A DNA stretch of 9,229 nucleotides from Cyanobacteria bacterium HKST-UBA02 (GCA_020431945.1 JAGQHH010000657.1:1-9229), one strand, 5' to 3'; counted from the first letter of the stretch, positions 1 through 7,036 are shown. The notes: a model not told the origin generated them from the sequence alone. Numbers and translations are program-made.

Positions 1-1629
1 TGCTGTACTGGTACCTGTTGTAGTGGTAGTTACGGTCATCGTAGTAGCACACTTGCTTGACTGAATCGACTCGCTCTCCTTAACTGTTTTAGTTGCTTTA
101 GTTGGAGCAGTGCTCGTTGCTCTTTTACATGGCTTGGCCTTCTGGCAAGCGGGAGTGCTTGTGGTAACTGTGGTTGTCGTTGACCAGGTGATGTTGCCGG
201 ATTTCGAGGAATTTTCGTCCTCTTTCGGCTTCATAGGATCTTTGCTTGAAGCACCCTGGTTCTCGGCCGGACACAAAGCAACATTTGGAGTCGTCCCTCC
301 TCCGTCCGCATGTGCCCTGAACGCACCAAATCTCTTCTCGTTCAAGGCATCCTGGGCCGCCTTGAGAGTATTTTGTGCATCCAGCAGGTCATTTTCGGCC
401 TGAATTGCGCCTGCCTCACTGGAAACTATATCGTTTCTGACGTCTACCCCAAGGGTGGGAAAGACATCCCTAAAGGCAGTGAAAACCATCTCGCTGATAT
501 TCTTCAACTCGCCAGACAGAGTCTTCAACGAGCTTGTAGCAGCAAATGCATAGGTTTCCACAGTGCCGTCCGTGCTTAGCTTAAGCTCGTGGGTGCGTTT
601 GGAAAACAAAGTGGAAGATATAGGGATTGCAACAATGTTGCCCAACTGTGCAATTGGCACCGTCTCTCGTGCTAGCTGCTCGCTACCAGCCCCGTAATCA
701 GCGCTAGTCGTAATGGTTCCTCTTGCAGGCATCCTCACCACAGCACCTTCAACGGACTTCTTGCCAAGCATGACTTTGCCGGAATTGGGGATTGATTGAA
801 TCTCTTGGTGCTCTTCCAGATGTACATAGATATCAGGAAAAAGCTTCTTGGAATTCAGGCGAGCTAGATCGGCAAAGTTCTTCTTCTCGCATGCGTGTGC
901 CAGAACAAGAGTCTTAATTTGATCCTTTACGGAGTCGCAGGTGAGATTATAAGGACCCGCATCCTTCGGATCGATTACGGTAGTGAATCGCACATTGCCG
1001 ATCTTGCTGATCAGTTTGGTATTCGGCTCGGTCGAACCATAGGCGGCAAAGGTCATAGTCGCCTTTGCGACATCAAGCGCTCCTTTAGCAAGCAGATCGA
1101 GAGTTCTGGCACTACGATCATCGAAACAAGCCTGAATGCCAGCAAGCCTGTGATCCCCGGATATCGAAATAGACAGAGGAGTGGTGGGCATAAAAACTTT
1201 GTCGTCCGGTACAGCCGACACCTGGTTCGCGACTTCCGCCTTCTGGTGAGTGTCCGTCCAGCCCGATGTTACCCCGCCAGTCGCTACACCGGGACTGGTA
1301 AGCCTGGTTGTGTCGATACAGAAGCCGAGCGAATGATCAGCTACCGCTACCGCTTCAATGTTGATTGCTGGAACGAGCTTATTGGCTGTATCCTGCTCGT
1401 TTCCAATCCTTGTCAAATACTCCATTTGAGAGCCGTTACCTTTGACGCTCACAATGTAGTTTACTGAGATCTTCAGAAGTGTCTTGGGCAGGTAATAGAC
1501 GAGCCCCCGATTAAGGGCTATAGGATCAGTGGAGTCCACTGCTGTGCACACGACCTTGCTTCCGCAACCAGACAATAACGTGATGGCGATTAAAATAGCT
1601 GTTGTTCTTATATAGGCTCTCGTGATCAA
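1..1629 (-). CDS. Predicted lipoprotein of unknown function, C-terminally cut by the window edge; paralogue of the adjacent 392-residue protein
   Basis: The minus strand is open for 543 codons, from a TTG at 1629 to base 1, with no stop, so the gene continues beyond the left edge. The N-terminus (MITRAYIRTTAILIAITLLS) is a short charged segment plus a hydrophobic stretch ending in the lipobox LLSGC, with Cys22 as the predicted lipidated residue. Residues 40-115 and 285-435 align colinearly with the protein encoded just upstream: both have a GL-x-Y-x-L segment early, a VEGAVVR/VDGVVLR segment, and PTLG followed by a charged, probably coiled-coil helix (400-435). After about residue 440 the chain becomes Thr/Ser/Lys-rich with Cys453, Cys495, Cys501 and Cys527. 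The TTG start is supported by AAGGAAG six bases upstream; the site overlaps the stop codon of the preceding gene, suggesting translational coupling. I do not recognise the family. An envelope-anchored structural or binding role is only inference. Confidence 0.85.
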   Translation of the reverse strand, partial: MITRAYIRTTAILIAITLLSGCGSKVVCTAVDSTDPIALNRGLVYYLPKTLLKISVNYIVSVKGNGSQMEYLTRIGNEQDTANKLVPAINIEAVAVADHSLGFCIDTTRLTSPGVATGGVTSGWTDTHQKAEVANQVSAVPDDKVFMPTTPLSISISGDHRLAGIQACFDDRSARTLDLLAKGALDVAKATMTFAAYGSTEPNTKLISKIGNVRFTTVIDPKDAGPYNLTCDSVKDQIKTLVLAHACEKKNFADLARLNSKKLFPDIYVHLEEHQEIQSIPNSGKVMLGKKSVEGAVVRMPARGTITTSADYGAGSEQLARETVPIAQLGNIVAIPISSTLFSKRTHELKLSTDGTVETYAFAATSSLKTLSGELKNISEMVFTAFRDVFPTLGVDVRNDIVSSEAGAIQAENDLLDAQNTLKAAQDALNEKRFGAFRAHADGGGTTPNVALCPAENQGASSKDPMKPKEDENSSKSGNITWSTTTTVTTSTPACQKAKPCKRATSTAPTKATKTVKESESIQSSKCATTMTVTTTTTGTSTA

Positions 1630-1635
1630 ATCACT

Positions 1636-1642
1636 CTTCCTT
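1636..1642 (-). promoter_or_regulatory. Ribosome binding site for the TTG-started lipoprotein gene
   Basis: On the minus strand the sequence reads AAGGAAG, six bases before the TTG at 1629. It overlaps the TAA stop (1641-1643) of the upstream gene. This decides the start codon: a GTG a few bases upstream is in a frame that stops almost at once. Confidence 0.7.
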
Positions 1643-2819
1643 ATTGGTTCAACTGCTTTTCCAGACGTAGCTTCTGCGCATCCTTTAGAGCAGTCTGACT
1701 ATTTACTAGTGTTGTCCTGTGCTCAGCTTGCTTCTGCCTTATCTCAAAGCCAAGGGTCGGAAGGGCCCTCGAGAAATCGGCTAGATTCTTAGCAATGTTC
1801 GCAAACGTAAGAGCCAATTTTTCGGCAGCGCTCGAGCTGGTAATCTCATATGTAGATTGACCAGCCGTGTGTGTCACATTGAGCTTCTGTAGCCTGTTGG
1901 TGAGTAGAGAAGACTTCATCGGCACGTAGGAGAAGTCACCAGCCTGAAGTACAGGAGTGGTTTCAGAGGCAAAGGTGTACGGTGACCGGGTAAGCCGAGC
2001 GATCTGGCATGTAAGGTTAAATCTGACAGGTGCAGCGGTTCTCAACACCACACCGTCAACATAATCTTTGCCCCTTAGCTTCAAATTATTGGAGCTCACA
2101 GAGCCTGCGAGCTTTTTATGTGGAGTTGCGGAGACCGCCACCCAGAATGGAACGAATAGAGGGTTCCTTCGAGTCTTGCTCGCTTCATCCTTAATTTGTT
2201 GACACGGCCCATTCATTAGAATCAGATGACCGCTTCCAAGTTGTGCAAGATCCACAGGTTGACTCAGTTCGACCTGACCGATTTCCTCCCAGAGACCGCT
2301 TCTGGGAGATGTGCCTCCCATAGCCATTAGGATGGCTATCGTCTTGGCGACATTTTCAGCGGTCTCGACCACGTCCTCCACTATATCCGCCGTTCTATCC
2401 TCAGCGTTATAGGTTGCGGACTTGAGAGTTCCGTCGTCGTTGAAATCGAGTTTCGCCAGGTTTGTGTCTACAGCCAACCCGGCGAGTTTAGAAGCCGGAA
2501 CAAAAAAACCAAGGTTTCTATCAGTGACCACCGACGTCTTTAGAACAAGCGAGTCCTGGACAGGAAGCACTAGTATTACACCATTCGGCTTTGAGATCGA
2601 GATCCCCATAAGGCTCAAAAAGCTACTATCTTGCGCGACGTCAAAGAGACGGACTTTGTATGAAACCTCAAGGGCATTCTTGCCCAGATTGTAGGTGAGT
2701 CCTCTCTTGTGGGGAAGGAGTGCGACCTTGCCCGCCTGCAACGGATAGCTCCTGATGCCGGACGCTACCGCTGGGTGCATGGTCAGAAGGAGGCAGAAGC
2801 AACTAATAAGAACTCGCAA
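1641..2819 (-). CDS. Sec-secreted protein of unknown function, paralogue of the downstream lipoprotein
   Basis: This encodes 392 residues from a TTG start with AAGGA seven bases upstream. The N-terminus MRVLISCFCLLLTMHPAVAS looks like a signal peptide with cleavage near AVA-S or VAS-G (residues 19-21); no lipobox is visible, so it is probably soluble in the periplasm or outside the cell. The mature part looks beta-rich. A pattern of a DGT-type hairpin followed by a helix occurs around residues 123-165 and again around 312-350, suggesting an internal duplication. PTLGFEIR at 354-361 leads into a charged C-terminal helix (to 392), which is a likely coiled coil. The same order of segments is found in the downstream lipoprotein, which adds an anchor and a Thr-rich tail. 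The genes are 11 bases apart and surely co-transcribed. Cys206 and Cys271 could form a disulfide. No family is recognised. Confidence 0.85.
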   Translation of the reverse strand: MRVLISCFCLLLTMHPAVASGIRSYPLQAGKVALLPHKRGLTYNLGKNALEVSYKVRLFDVAQDSSFLSLMGISISKPNGVILVLPVQDSLVLKTSVVTDRNLGFFVPASKLAGLAVDTNLAKLDFNDDGTLKSATYNAEDRTADIVEDVVETAENVAKTIAILMAMGGTSPRSGLWEEIGQVELSQPVDLAQLGSGHLILMNGPCQQIKDEASKTRRNPLFVPFWVAVSATPHKKLAGSVSSNNLKLRGKDYVDGVVLRTAAPVRFNLTCQIARLTRSPYTFASETTPVLQAGDFSYVPMKSSLLTNRLQKLNVTHTAGQSTYEITSSSAAEKLALTFANIAKNLADFSRALPTLGFEIRQKQAEHRTTLVNSQTALKDAQKLRLEKQLNQ

Positions 2820-2826
2820 CGCTTAT

Positions 2827-2831
2827 TCCTT
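2827..2831 (-). promoter_or_regulatory. Ribosome binding site for the TTG-started 392-residue gene
   Basis: The minus strand reads AAGGA seven bases before the TTG at 2819. It supports TTG over the internal ATG at codon 14, which would delete most of the signal peptide. Confidence 0.65.
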
Positions 2832-2906
2832 TCCACTATGTAAAACTTCGCTTCGCACCTTCTACCACTTCAAACGGCCGTCTGGAGCAACCGCCATTTG
2901 TTTAGT

Positions 2907-2932
2907 TGGCACTGCATCTGAAGGCAGTACCA
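2907..2932. repeat. Imperfect inverted repeat in the divergent region (possible operator)
   Basis: The arms TGGCACTGC (2907-2915) and GCAGTACCA (2924-2932) pair with one mismatch around an 8-base loop. There is no T-run on either side, so a terminator is unlikely. A regulator-binding site or transcribed hairpin in the leader of one of the two flanking genes is possible but unproven. Confidence 0.35.
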
Positions 2933-3150
2933 CCTTAGGTGCCATCATAACGGTCAAAATTGAATCATCGTACAATTCGCCAAAACATAGCACCCCTACA
3001 TGGGGGTACTTGCAACCATAAACTCGAACAATCTACCTCTAACACTAGTTTACGATGTCAGTTGGCTAATTTGGGTGTGTGGCGAGGGGAGCAGAAGTGG
3101 AGTATGGTTCATTCTCTCGCGGAGCAAGCTTAAGGACTGGTATCAGACCC

Positions 3151-3156
3151 AGGGAG
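3151..3156 (+). promoter_or_regulatory. Ribosome binding site fixing the start at 3162
   Basis: AGGGAG lies five bases before the ATG at 3162. The longer in-frame reading from ATG 3000 has no comparable site upstream, and its extra 54 residues resemble neither a domain nor a proper signal peptide. Confidence 0.7.
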
Positions 3157-3161
3157 TTGCC

Positions 3162-4244
3162 ATGATTATAATAGAGTTACCGAAAGACCGGGCGAAGGTA
3201 GGGAGGTTAACGGTTGTAGATTGGAAGGCAGAGATTATAGCCGGTCCCTTTCCAGCGCTCGGCAAAGCAGACAATAAGGCTGCAATTACTAATGGCAATC
3301 CCAAAAGGAATCCAATCAAACCGTTTGGTGACACACCCACAGGACTATACGAGTTGTCAATTACAGATCCTTTGACTCCACAAGAGAGTTATGGTCCAAA
3401 CTCTACATTAAGAATGACTCCTGTCTCTGGCCAAGCTTTAAAGGCGAAACTAAACGGAAGAAGAGGCCTCCTGATCCATGGAGGGCTACCAGGAGCGGGA
3501 CGACGTCTGCGTTCTACTCACGGCTGCGTTCGTCTGTTTAACGAAGACATGAAACTTCTACTTGATGCTGTAACAGGCAACCCGGAGCTACTGCGATGTT
3601 CGATCTCCGAGGGATCCAAGCCAGGAACTTCTGGCATACTTCTGGAGTCGCTGCATTATGAGCATGATAGCGCAGACTTGAACCCAAACATCTATCCTGA
3701 AATTGACGCTCCGGCTGACGTAATGGCCGCGAGTGGACCGGCTATTGCGGCTCCAATCATACATGCAGAGTTCTGCATTGACACTGATCTCAAGAATGTG
3801 GCATCGCCTCTTTCAGCTCAAATGATAGACGACTTCTTCGCAGCCCAACCAAAAGGAAAGAGGAGTCTTTACGGAATTGGGAGTGCCGTAATTAGTGCTA
3901 GCATCGCCAACATCGTAAACGCATCTTATATTGTTGCGCACGCAATACTCGAGACAGGTTGGGGAACCTCGACAATCTATAGAGAAAAGAACAATCTATT
4001 CGGATGGACCGCATATGACTCAAACCCGGGAGGCGCTGCTACGAAGTTTCAATCTAGAGAAGACTGCATCTCAAAAGTCGTCCCAATTATCAATAGCAAC
4101 TATCTTACTCCCGGCGGCAAGTATTTCAGCAAGCGTCCTTGCGTTGGCAATAAGAAGTACGGAATGAATGTTAATTATGCTAGCGATCCTGATTGGGGCG
4201 CAAAGATTGCCTCTATCGCTCGCAGACTAGAACGAAGCATATAG
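3162..4244 (+). CDS. Fusion of a YkuD-type L,D-transpeptidase domain and an endo-beta-N-acetylglucosaminidase domain
   Basis: This encodes 360 residues. Residues about 1-145 form a YkuD-type L,D-transpeptidase domain: FGDTPTGLYEL (55-65), LLIHGG with His106, and STHGCVR (118-124) with Cys122 as the predicted nucleophile. Such domains form or exchange peptide cross-links in peptidoglycan through a Cys acyl-enzyme. A linker of about 60 residues follows. Residues about 215-360 match the glucosaminidase family (LytD/GH73-like, PF01832 type): YIVAHAILETGWGTS (256-270) with Glu264 as the expected catalytic acid, then NNLFGWTAYDSNP and the closing pattern NVNYASDPDWGAKIASI (336-352). These enzymes cleave the glycan strand. 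Each domain is well recognised, but this pairing in one chain is unusual to my knowledge. No signal peptide is visible, so export would need lysis, a holin or a dedicated secretion system. ATA and AGA codons are frequent. Alternatives are a phage-derived lysin or an interbacterial effector. Confidence 0.9.
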   Translation: MIIIELPKDRAKVGRLTVVDWKAEIIAGPFPALGKADNKAAITNGNPKRNPIKPFGDTPTGLYELSITDPLTPQESYGPNSTLRMTPVSGQALKAKLNGRRGLLIHGGLPGAGRRLRSTHGCVRLFNEDMKLLLDAVTGNPELLRCSISEGSKPGTSGILLESLHYEHDSADLNPNIYPEIDAPADVMAASGPAIAAPIIHAEFCIDTDLKNVASPLSAQMIDDFFAAQPKGKRSLYGIGSAVISASIANIVNASYIVAHAILETGWGTSTIYREKNNLFGWTAYDSNPGGAATKFQSREDCISKVVPIINSNYLTPGGKYFSKRPCVGNKKYGMNVNYASDPDWGAKIASIARRLERSI

Positions 4245-4314
4245 CCTTCTCGATCGATGCAATGCCACCATTCCAAGTTACGGTAGCAATTGAAAGATCC
4301 AGAGGCAGCAAGTT
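4245..4314. other. Short convergent intergenic spacer
   Basis: These 70 bases separate the stop codons of two convergent genes. The only structure seen is the weak hairpin at 4263-4288. The change in base composition between the left and right halves of the window falls about here. Confidence 0.6.
4263..4288 (-). terminator. Weak hairpin downstream of the trehalase-like gene
   Basis: On the minus strand TGCTACC and GGTGGCA pair over 7 bp (one G-U) around a 12-base loop, about 27 bases beyond the trehalase-like stop codon. No U-run follows, so an intrinsic terminator is doubtful. Confidence 0.25.
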
Positions 4315-5556
4315 CTAAAAGTAAGACAGAGCTTCCTCGGCAGGCATAGCGACATGCCCGCTGAGCTTTCTCACGAAATCGACGAAGACGGCATTGCTCC
4401 AGCCGAAACCGGCGACCGATCCGTACAGCCCTCCCTCGGGCACCATTTCTGGTGTCACCACATTGTACTTCTCCCACATGGCACCGGTGCGATCGAAGAT
4501 GGTGGCGCAATTGGTGATCCACTTCGCCCTGACGCGATTGGCGTCCTCGCTGTACCCATAGCGGTCGAGCCCTTCGACCACAAGCCATTGCAAGGGCGCC
4601 CAGCCATTGGGGAAAGCCCACTGCCTGCCGGCTTGCTGATCGAGAGTGGTGACCAGTCCGCCGTCGTGCTCGAATCGCGGCAACCAGGTCTCGACCATGC
4701 GCTCTGCTTGCTCCGCTGTAGCAAGACCCGCCCAGAGCGGGAAGAACCCGGCCAGGCTCGGATTGGTGTCGTTGCAGTGCTTTTCGAGATCGTAGTCGAA
4801 GAAGAAACCGCAGCCTTCCCGCCACATCTTCTCGCGCATCGTCCCGGCACGCTCCTCAGCTCGCTCTCTCCATGACTCGGAGCGCTCGGTGTCGCCGAGG
4901 AGATCGAATACTTCAGCGAGATCGATTTCCCTGGCGTATAGGATCGAATTGAGGTCCACCGGCAGATGATGCATCCAGCGATCTTCGCAACGGGTGGAAT
5001 GATCCCAGCCGCTCTCGCAGGAGGCGAGCATGTCGAGAAAGTTGATATCGAAATATCGAGACAGCCCGAACTCCATCAGGCGATGGTGCGGCTGCTCCCT
5101 GCCAAGCCAGACATTCTCCTGCTCGGCTTCGGCAAGGAGAATCATCTCCTTCAAGAAGTCCAGAGCCTGGTCCTCGTCCGACTTTTTGAGAACATCGAAA
5201 GCCAGTTTGATCATCCTTGTGAAAAATGGCGGCTGGCTGCGCGACAGGAAATAATAGCGACTGCCGTTGGGTATCAGCCCGAAGCGCCTGAAAAGATGCG
5301 CGAGGTTGTGAGTCATGCCGACTATCATGTCCTCGTACTCCGTATCGAGCAGACCGAGCGACATGAAATAGCTGTCCCAGTAGTACATTTCCTGGAACAT
5401 CTCACCGTGACCGGGAACCAGGTACGGATGAGGCAGTCCGATCAGGGTCTGCCTGTCCTCGGGGTTGTGCCTGATGATCTTGCTCCAGTATGCGTCGATG
5501 TAGGCAAGCGGAGCGTCGATCATGGACACGCTGGGCAGAGGCAACTGATTGTGCAT
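4315..5556 (-). CDS. GH37 family alpha,alpha-trehalase-like glycoside hydrolase, cytoplasmic
   Basis: This encodes 413 residues with no signal peptide; the protein is shorter than the roughly 550 residues of E. coli trehalases. GH37 trehalases hydrolyse trehalose to two glucoses with inversion. Recognised blocks are MYYWDSYF (57-64), GLIPNGSRYYFLSRSQPPFF (93-112), ESGWDHSTR (181-189) with Asp185 at the catalytic acid position, QWAFPNGWAPLQW (312-324), MWEKYN (360-365) with Glu362 at the catalytic base position, and GLYGSVAGFGWSNAVF (376-391). Two signature positions deviate: the PGGRF motif reads HGEMF (50-54), losing its Arg, and QWD reads QWA (Ala314). Specificity may therefore not be trehalose. 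The ATG at 5556 lacks a clear ribosome binding site, so the exact start is less sure. The divergent MFS carrier gene 138 bases away suggests a sugar uptake and cleavage pair. Confidence 0.9.
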   Translation of the reverse strand: MHNQLPLPSVSMIDAPLAYIDAYWSKIIRHNPEDRQTLIGLPHPYLVPGHGEMFQEMYYWDSYFMSLGLLDTEYEDMIVGMTHNLAHLFRRFGLIPNGSRYYFLSRSQPPFFTRMIKLAFDVLKKSDEDQALDFLKEMILLAEAEQENVWLGREQPHHRLMEFGLSRYFDINFLDMLASCESGWDHSTRCEDRWMHHLPVDLNSILYAREIDLAEVFDLLGDTERSESWRERAEERAGTMREKMWREGCGFFFDYDLEKHCNDTNPSLAGFFPLWAGLATAEQAERMVETWLPRFEHDGGLVTTLDQQAGRQWAFPNGWAPLQWLVVEGLDRYGYSEDANRVRAKWITNCATIFDRTGAMWEKYNVVTPEMVPEGGLYGSVAGFGWSNAVFVDFVRKLSGHVAMPAEEALSYF

Positions 5557-5611
5557 AGATTTCGAAGTCTCAGAGGGGATCAGGATCCTAAATCAGCTAC
5601 AGGAAGAAAGG

Positions 5612-5621
5612 AATACGTATT
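5612..5621. promoter_or_regulatory. Perfect 10-bp palindrome in the divergent control region (candidate operator)
   Basis: AATACGTATT lies between the trehalase-like and MFS start codons, just upstream of the proposed MFS -35. Its position and CG-centred symmetry would suit a LacI-type regulator, but no regulator gene is in the window and a 10-bp palindrome can occur by chance. Confidence 0.3.
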
Positions 5622-5632
5622 AACCGCCGCAT

Positions 5633-5661
5633 TTTACTGCTCCGCTCAACTGCTATAGAAT
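5633..5661 (+). promoter_or_regulatory. Probable sigma70-type promoter of the MFS transporter gene
   Basis: TTTACT (5633-5638, 4 of 6 to consensus) and TAGAAT (5656-5661, 5 of 6) are separated by exactly 17 bases. Transcription would start near 5668, leaving a leader of about 27 bases with AGGAG before the GTG start. Confidence 0.5.
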
Positions 5662-5694
5662 AGACGATTCAGCCCTTATAGGAGTGATATTGCG

Positions 5695-7011
5695 GTGTCC
5701 GACAAGGAAAAAACGAGCGGCTTTCGCTGGGTTGTGCTCGGCCTCGTTTTTTTCATCACCCTGGTCAATTATCTGGACCGCTCAGCTATCTCCTACGCTA
5801 TCACCGACCTCAAGGCTGAGTTCGGACTCAACGACCAGGACTTCGGCTTTGTCGCCTCTGCATTTGGTATCGGCTACATGATCATGACGGCCGCCGGAGG
5901 CATCATCGTAGACAAGTGGGGCTCGCACCGGATCTGGGCAGCAGCAGCCTTCCTCTGGTCGGCATGCACCGCCATGATGGGTCTGGCTAGCGGCTTCTGG
6001 ATATTGTTCCTGCTCAGAACGCTCCTGGGAATTGCCGAGGGTCCGCACTTTCCTGCAATGACCAGGGTGGTCGCCGACTGGTTGCCGGTCTCAGAACGTG
6101 GTCGCTCCACAGCGCTCGGACTGGCTGCGGTGCCCCTGGCTTCCGTCATCGGCGCTCCCTTGATAACGACTCTCATTCTCCACCTGGGCTGGAAGGCGAT
6201 GTTTGTGGTGCTCGGCACCCTCGGCATCGGCTGGGTAGCGATCTGGCTGGTTATTTTTCGCGACTATCCGGAAGCCAGCTCCTTCGTAAACGAAGCTGAG
6301 CTCAAGCATATTCGCGAAGGCAGAGAAGTGGACCGCAACCGCTCCATTCACGAGATCAGGAGCCAGGAGAGACAGAACGGCAACACCACCTGGAAATTCC
6401 TGCTCACCAATCCATCGCTTCTTGCCAACAACCTGGCGTTCTTCTCTTTCGGCTATGTCTTGTTTTTCGCTCTCACCTGGCTCCCGGGCTATCTCGAGGA
6501 GACCTATCATCTCCAACTCAAGCAGGTCGGCATCTTTCTCATCGCCCCCTGGCTCACCGCCGGTATCTTGCTCGCTCTCGCGGGCTTCCTCTCCGACTGG
6601 CTCTGGCACAAGACAGGCAGCGCCCGAAAAGCTCGCTCACACCTGATCTGGGTCTGCCAGCTCCTTTCAGCCATCAGCTTCGTGCCTGTGATGATGACCA
6701 GTGACCTTACCGTCGCAATCACCTCCATTTCTTTAGGCGTGGGTTTCGGGCTCATGCCGAACGCCGCATTCTTTGCTCTCAACTGCGACCTCGCCAAGGA
6801 CCGGGCTGCCACCAGCCAGGGTATCATGAACTGCTGCTTCGCCATTGCGGGCATACTGGCACCGGCGGTGACCGGTATCCTGGTGCATCACACCGGAGCT
6901 TTCACCGCACCATTCGGATTGCTGGTGGTGCTGAGCCTGATGTCGGTCCTCGGCATCGTCATCTTCCAAAAACCCGACGAGCACCTCAAGTCCGAATCAG
7001 CCGGCGGATAG
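5695..7011 (+). CDS. MFS transporter, anion:cation symporter (ACS)-like family
   Basis: This encodes 438 residues with the length and hydrophobic pattern of a 12-helix inner-membrane carrier. The GTG start has AGGAG at 5680-5684, with a slightly long spacing of ten bases. Typical features are NYLDRSAISYA at the end of helix 1 (25-35), the loop 2-3 motif GIIVDKWGSHR (69-79), RTLLGIAEGPHFPAM in helix 4 (108-122), a long hydrophilic central loop (about 190-235), FLSDWLW in the loop 8-9 region (298-304), and DLAKDRAATSQGIMN (365-379), which is characteristic of the ACS group. Known ACS members import hexuronates, glucarate and galactonate, sialic acid and other organic anions by proton or sodium symport. 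The substrate here cannot be read from the sequence. Divergence from a trehalase-like hydrolase hints at a sugar or glycoside. Confidence 0.92.
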   Translation: MSDKEKTSGFRWVVLGLVFFITLVNYLDRSAISYAITDLKAEFGLNDQDFGFVASAFGIGYMIMTAAGGIIVDKWGSHRIWAAAAFLWSACTAMMGLASGFWILFLLRTLLGIAEGPHFPAMTRVVADWLPVSERGRSTALGLAAVPLASVIGAPLITTLILHLGWKAMFVVLGTLGIGWVAIWLVIFRDYPEASSFVNEAELKHIREGREVDRNRSIHEIRSQERQNGNTTWKFLLTNPSLLANNLAFFSFGYVLFFALTWLPGYLEETYHLQLKQVGIFLIAPWLTAGILLALAGFLSDWLWHKTGSARKARSHLIWVCQLLSAISFVPVMMTSDLTVAITSISLGVGFGLMPNAAFFALNCDLAKDRAATSQGIMNCCFAIAGILAPAVTGILVHHTGAFTAPFGLLVVLSLMSVLGIVIFQKPDEHLKSESAGG

Positions 7012-7024
7012 CCTCGCTACCGGC
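7000..7024. terminator. Hairpin over the MFS stop codon and convergent junction
   Basis: GCCGG (7000-7004) pairs with CCGGC (7020-7024), and inside it TAGC pairs with GCTA around a CTC loop, leaving a 4-base bulge. It sits in the 25-base gap between two convergent genes and includes the MFS stop. No T-run follows in either direction, so terminator function is uncertain. Confidence 0.3.
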
Positions 7025-7036
7025 ATTCTCGCGCTC

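Larger units (their letters stand above)
2820..3161. other. Divergent intergenic region between the exported-paralogue unit and the L,D-transpeptidase/glucosaminidase gene
   Basis: These 342 bases hold no gene I can support. They must contain the outward-facing promoters for both sides, but I found no pair of hexamers with convincing spacing; TACAAT at 2971-2976 on the plus strand is the best -10 look-alike and has no good -35. An imperfect inverted repeat (TGGCACTGC / GCAGTACCA, 8-base loop, one mismatch) lies at 2907-2932. A small palindrome (ACCCC / GGGGT, 6-base spacer) lies at 2992-3007. Confidence 0.6.

Noticed and set aside
110..579. Plus-strand reading frames at the left edge
   Set aside because: They are antisense shadows of the Thr/Ser-rich tail and coiled-coil part of the lipoprotein gene.
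895..1467. A 190-residue plus-strand reading frame
   Set aside because: It lies opposite the lipoprotein gene, whose frame is open over the full stretch with a lipobox and a paralogue; the plus-strand product has no recognisable features.
2992..3007. Small palindrome (ACCCC / GGGGT) as a terminator
   Set aside because: The stem is only 5 bp, there is no T-run, and it lies between divergent genes where no transcript is expected to end.
3000..3161. A longer N-terminus for the transpeptidase-glucosaminidase starting at ATG 3000
   Set aside because: There is no ribosome binding site before it, the extra 54 residues are not a convincing signal peptide, and ATG 3162 has AGGGAG at ideal spacing.
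3167..3172. TATAAT as a -10 box
   Set aside because: It lies just inside the coding start at 3162 and has no fitting -35; it encodes the Ile run after the start codon.
4354..5658. Long plus-strand frames opposite the trehalase-like gene
   Set aside because: The minus strand shows GH37 blocks over its whole length; the opposite frames are a product of high GC.
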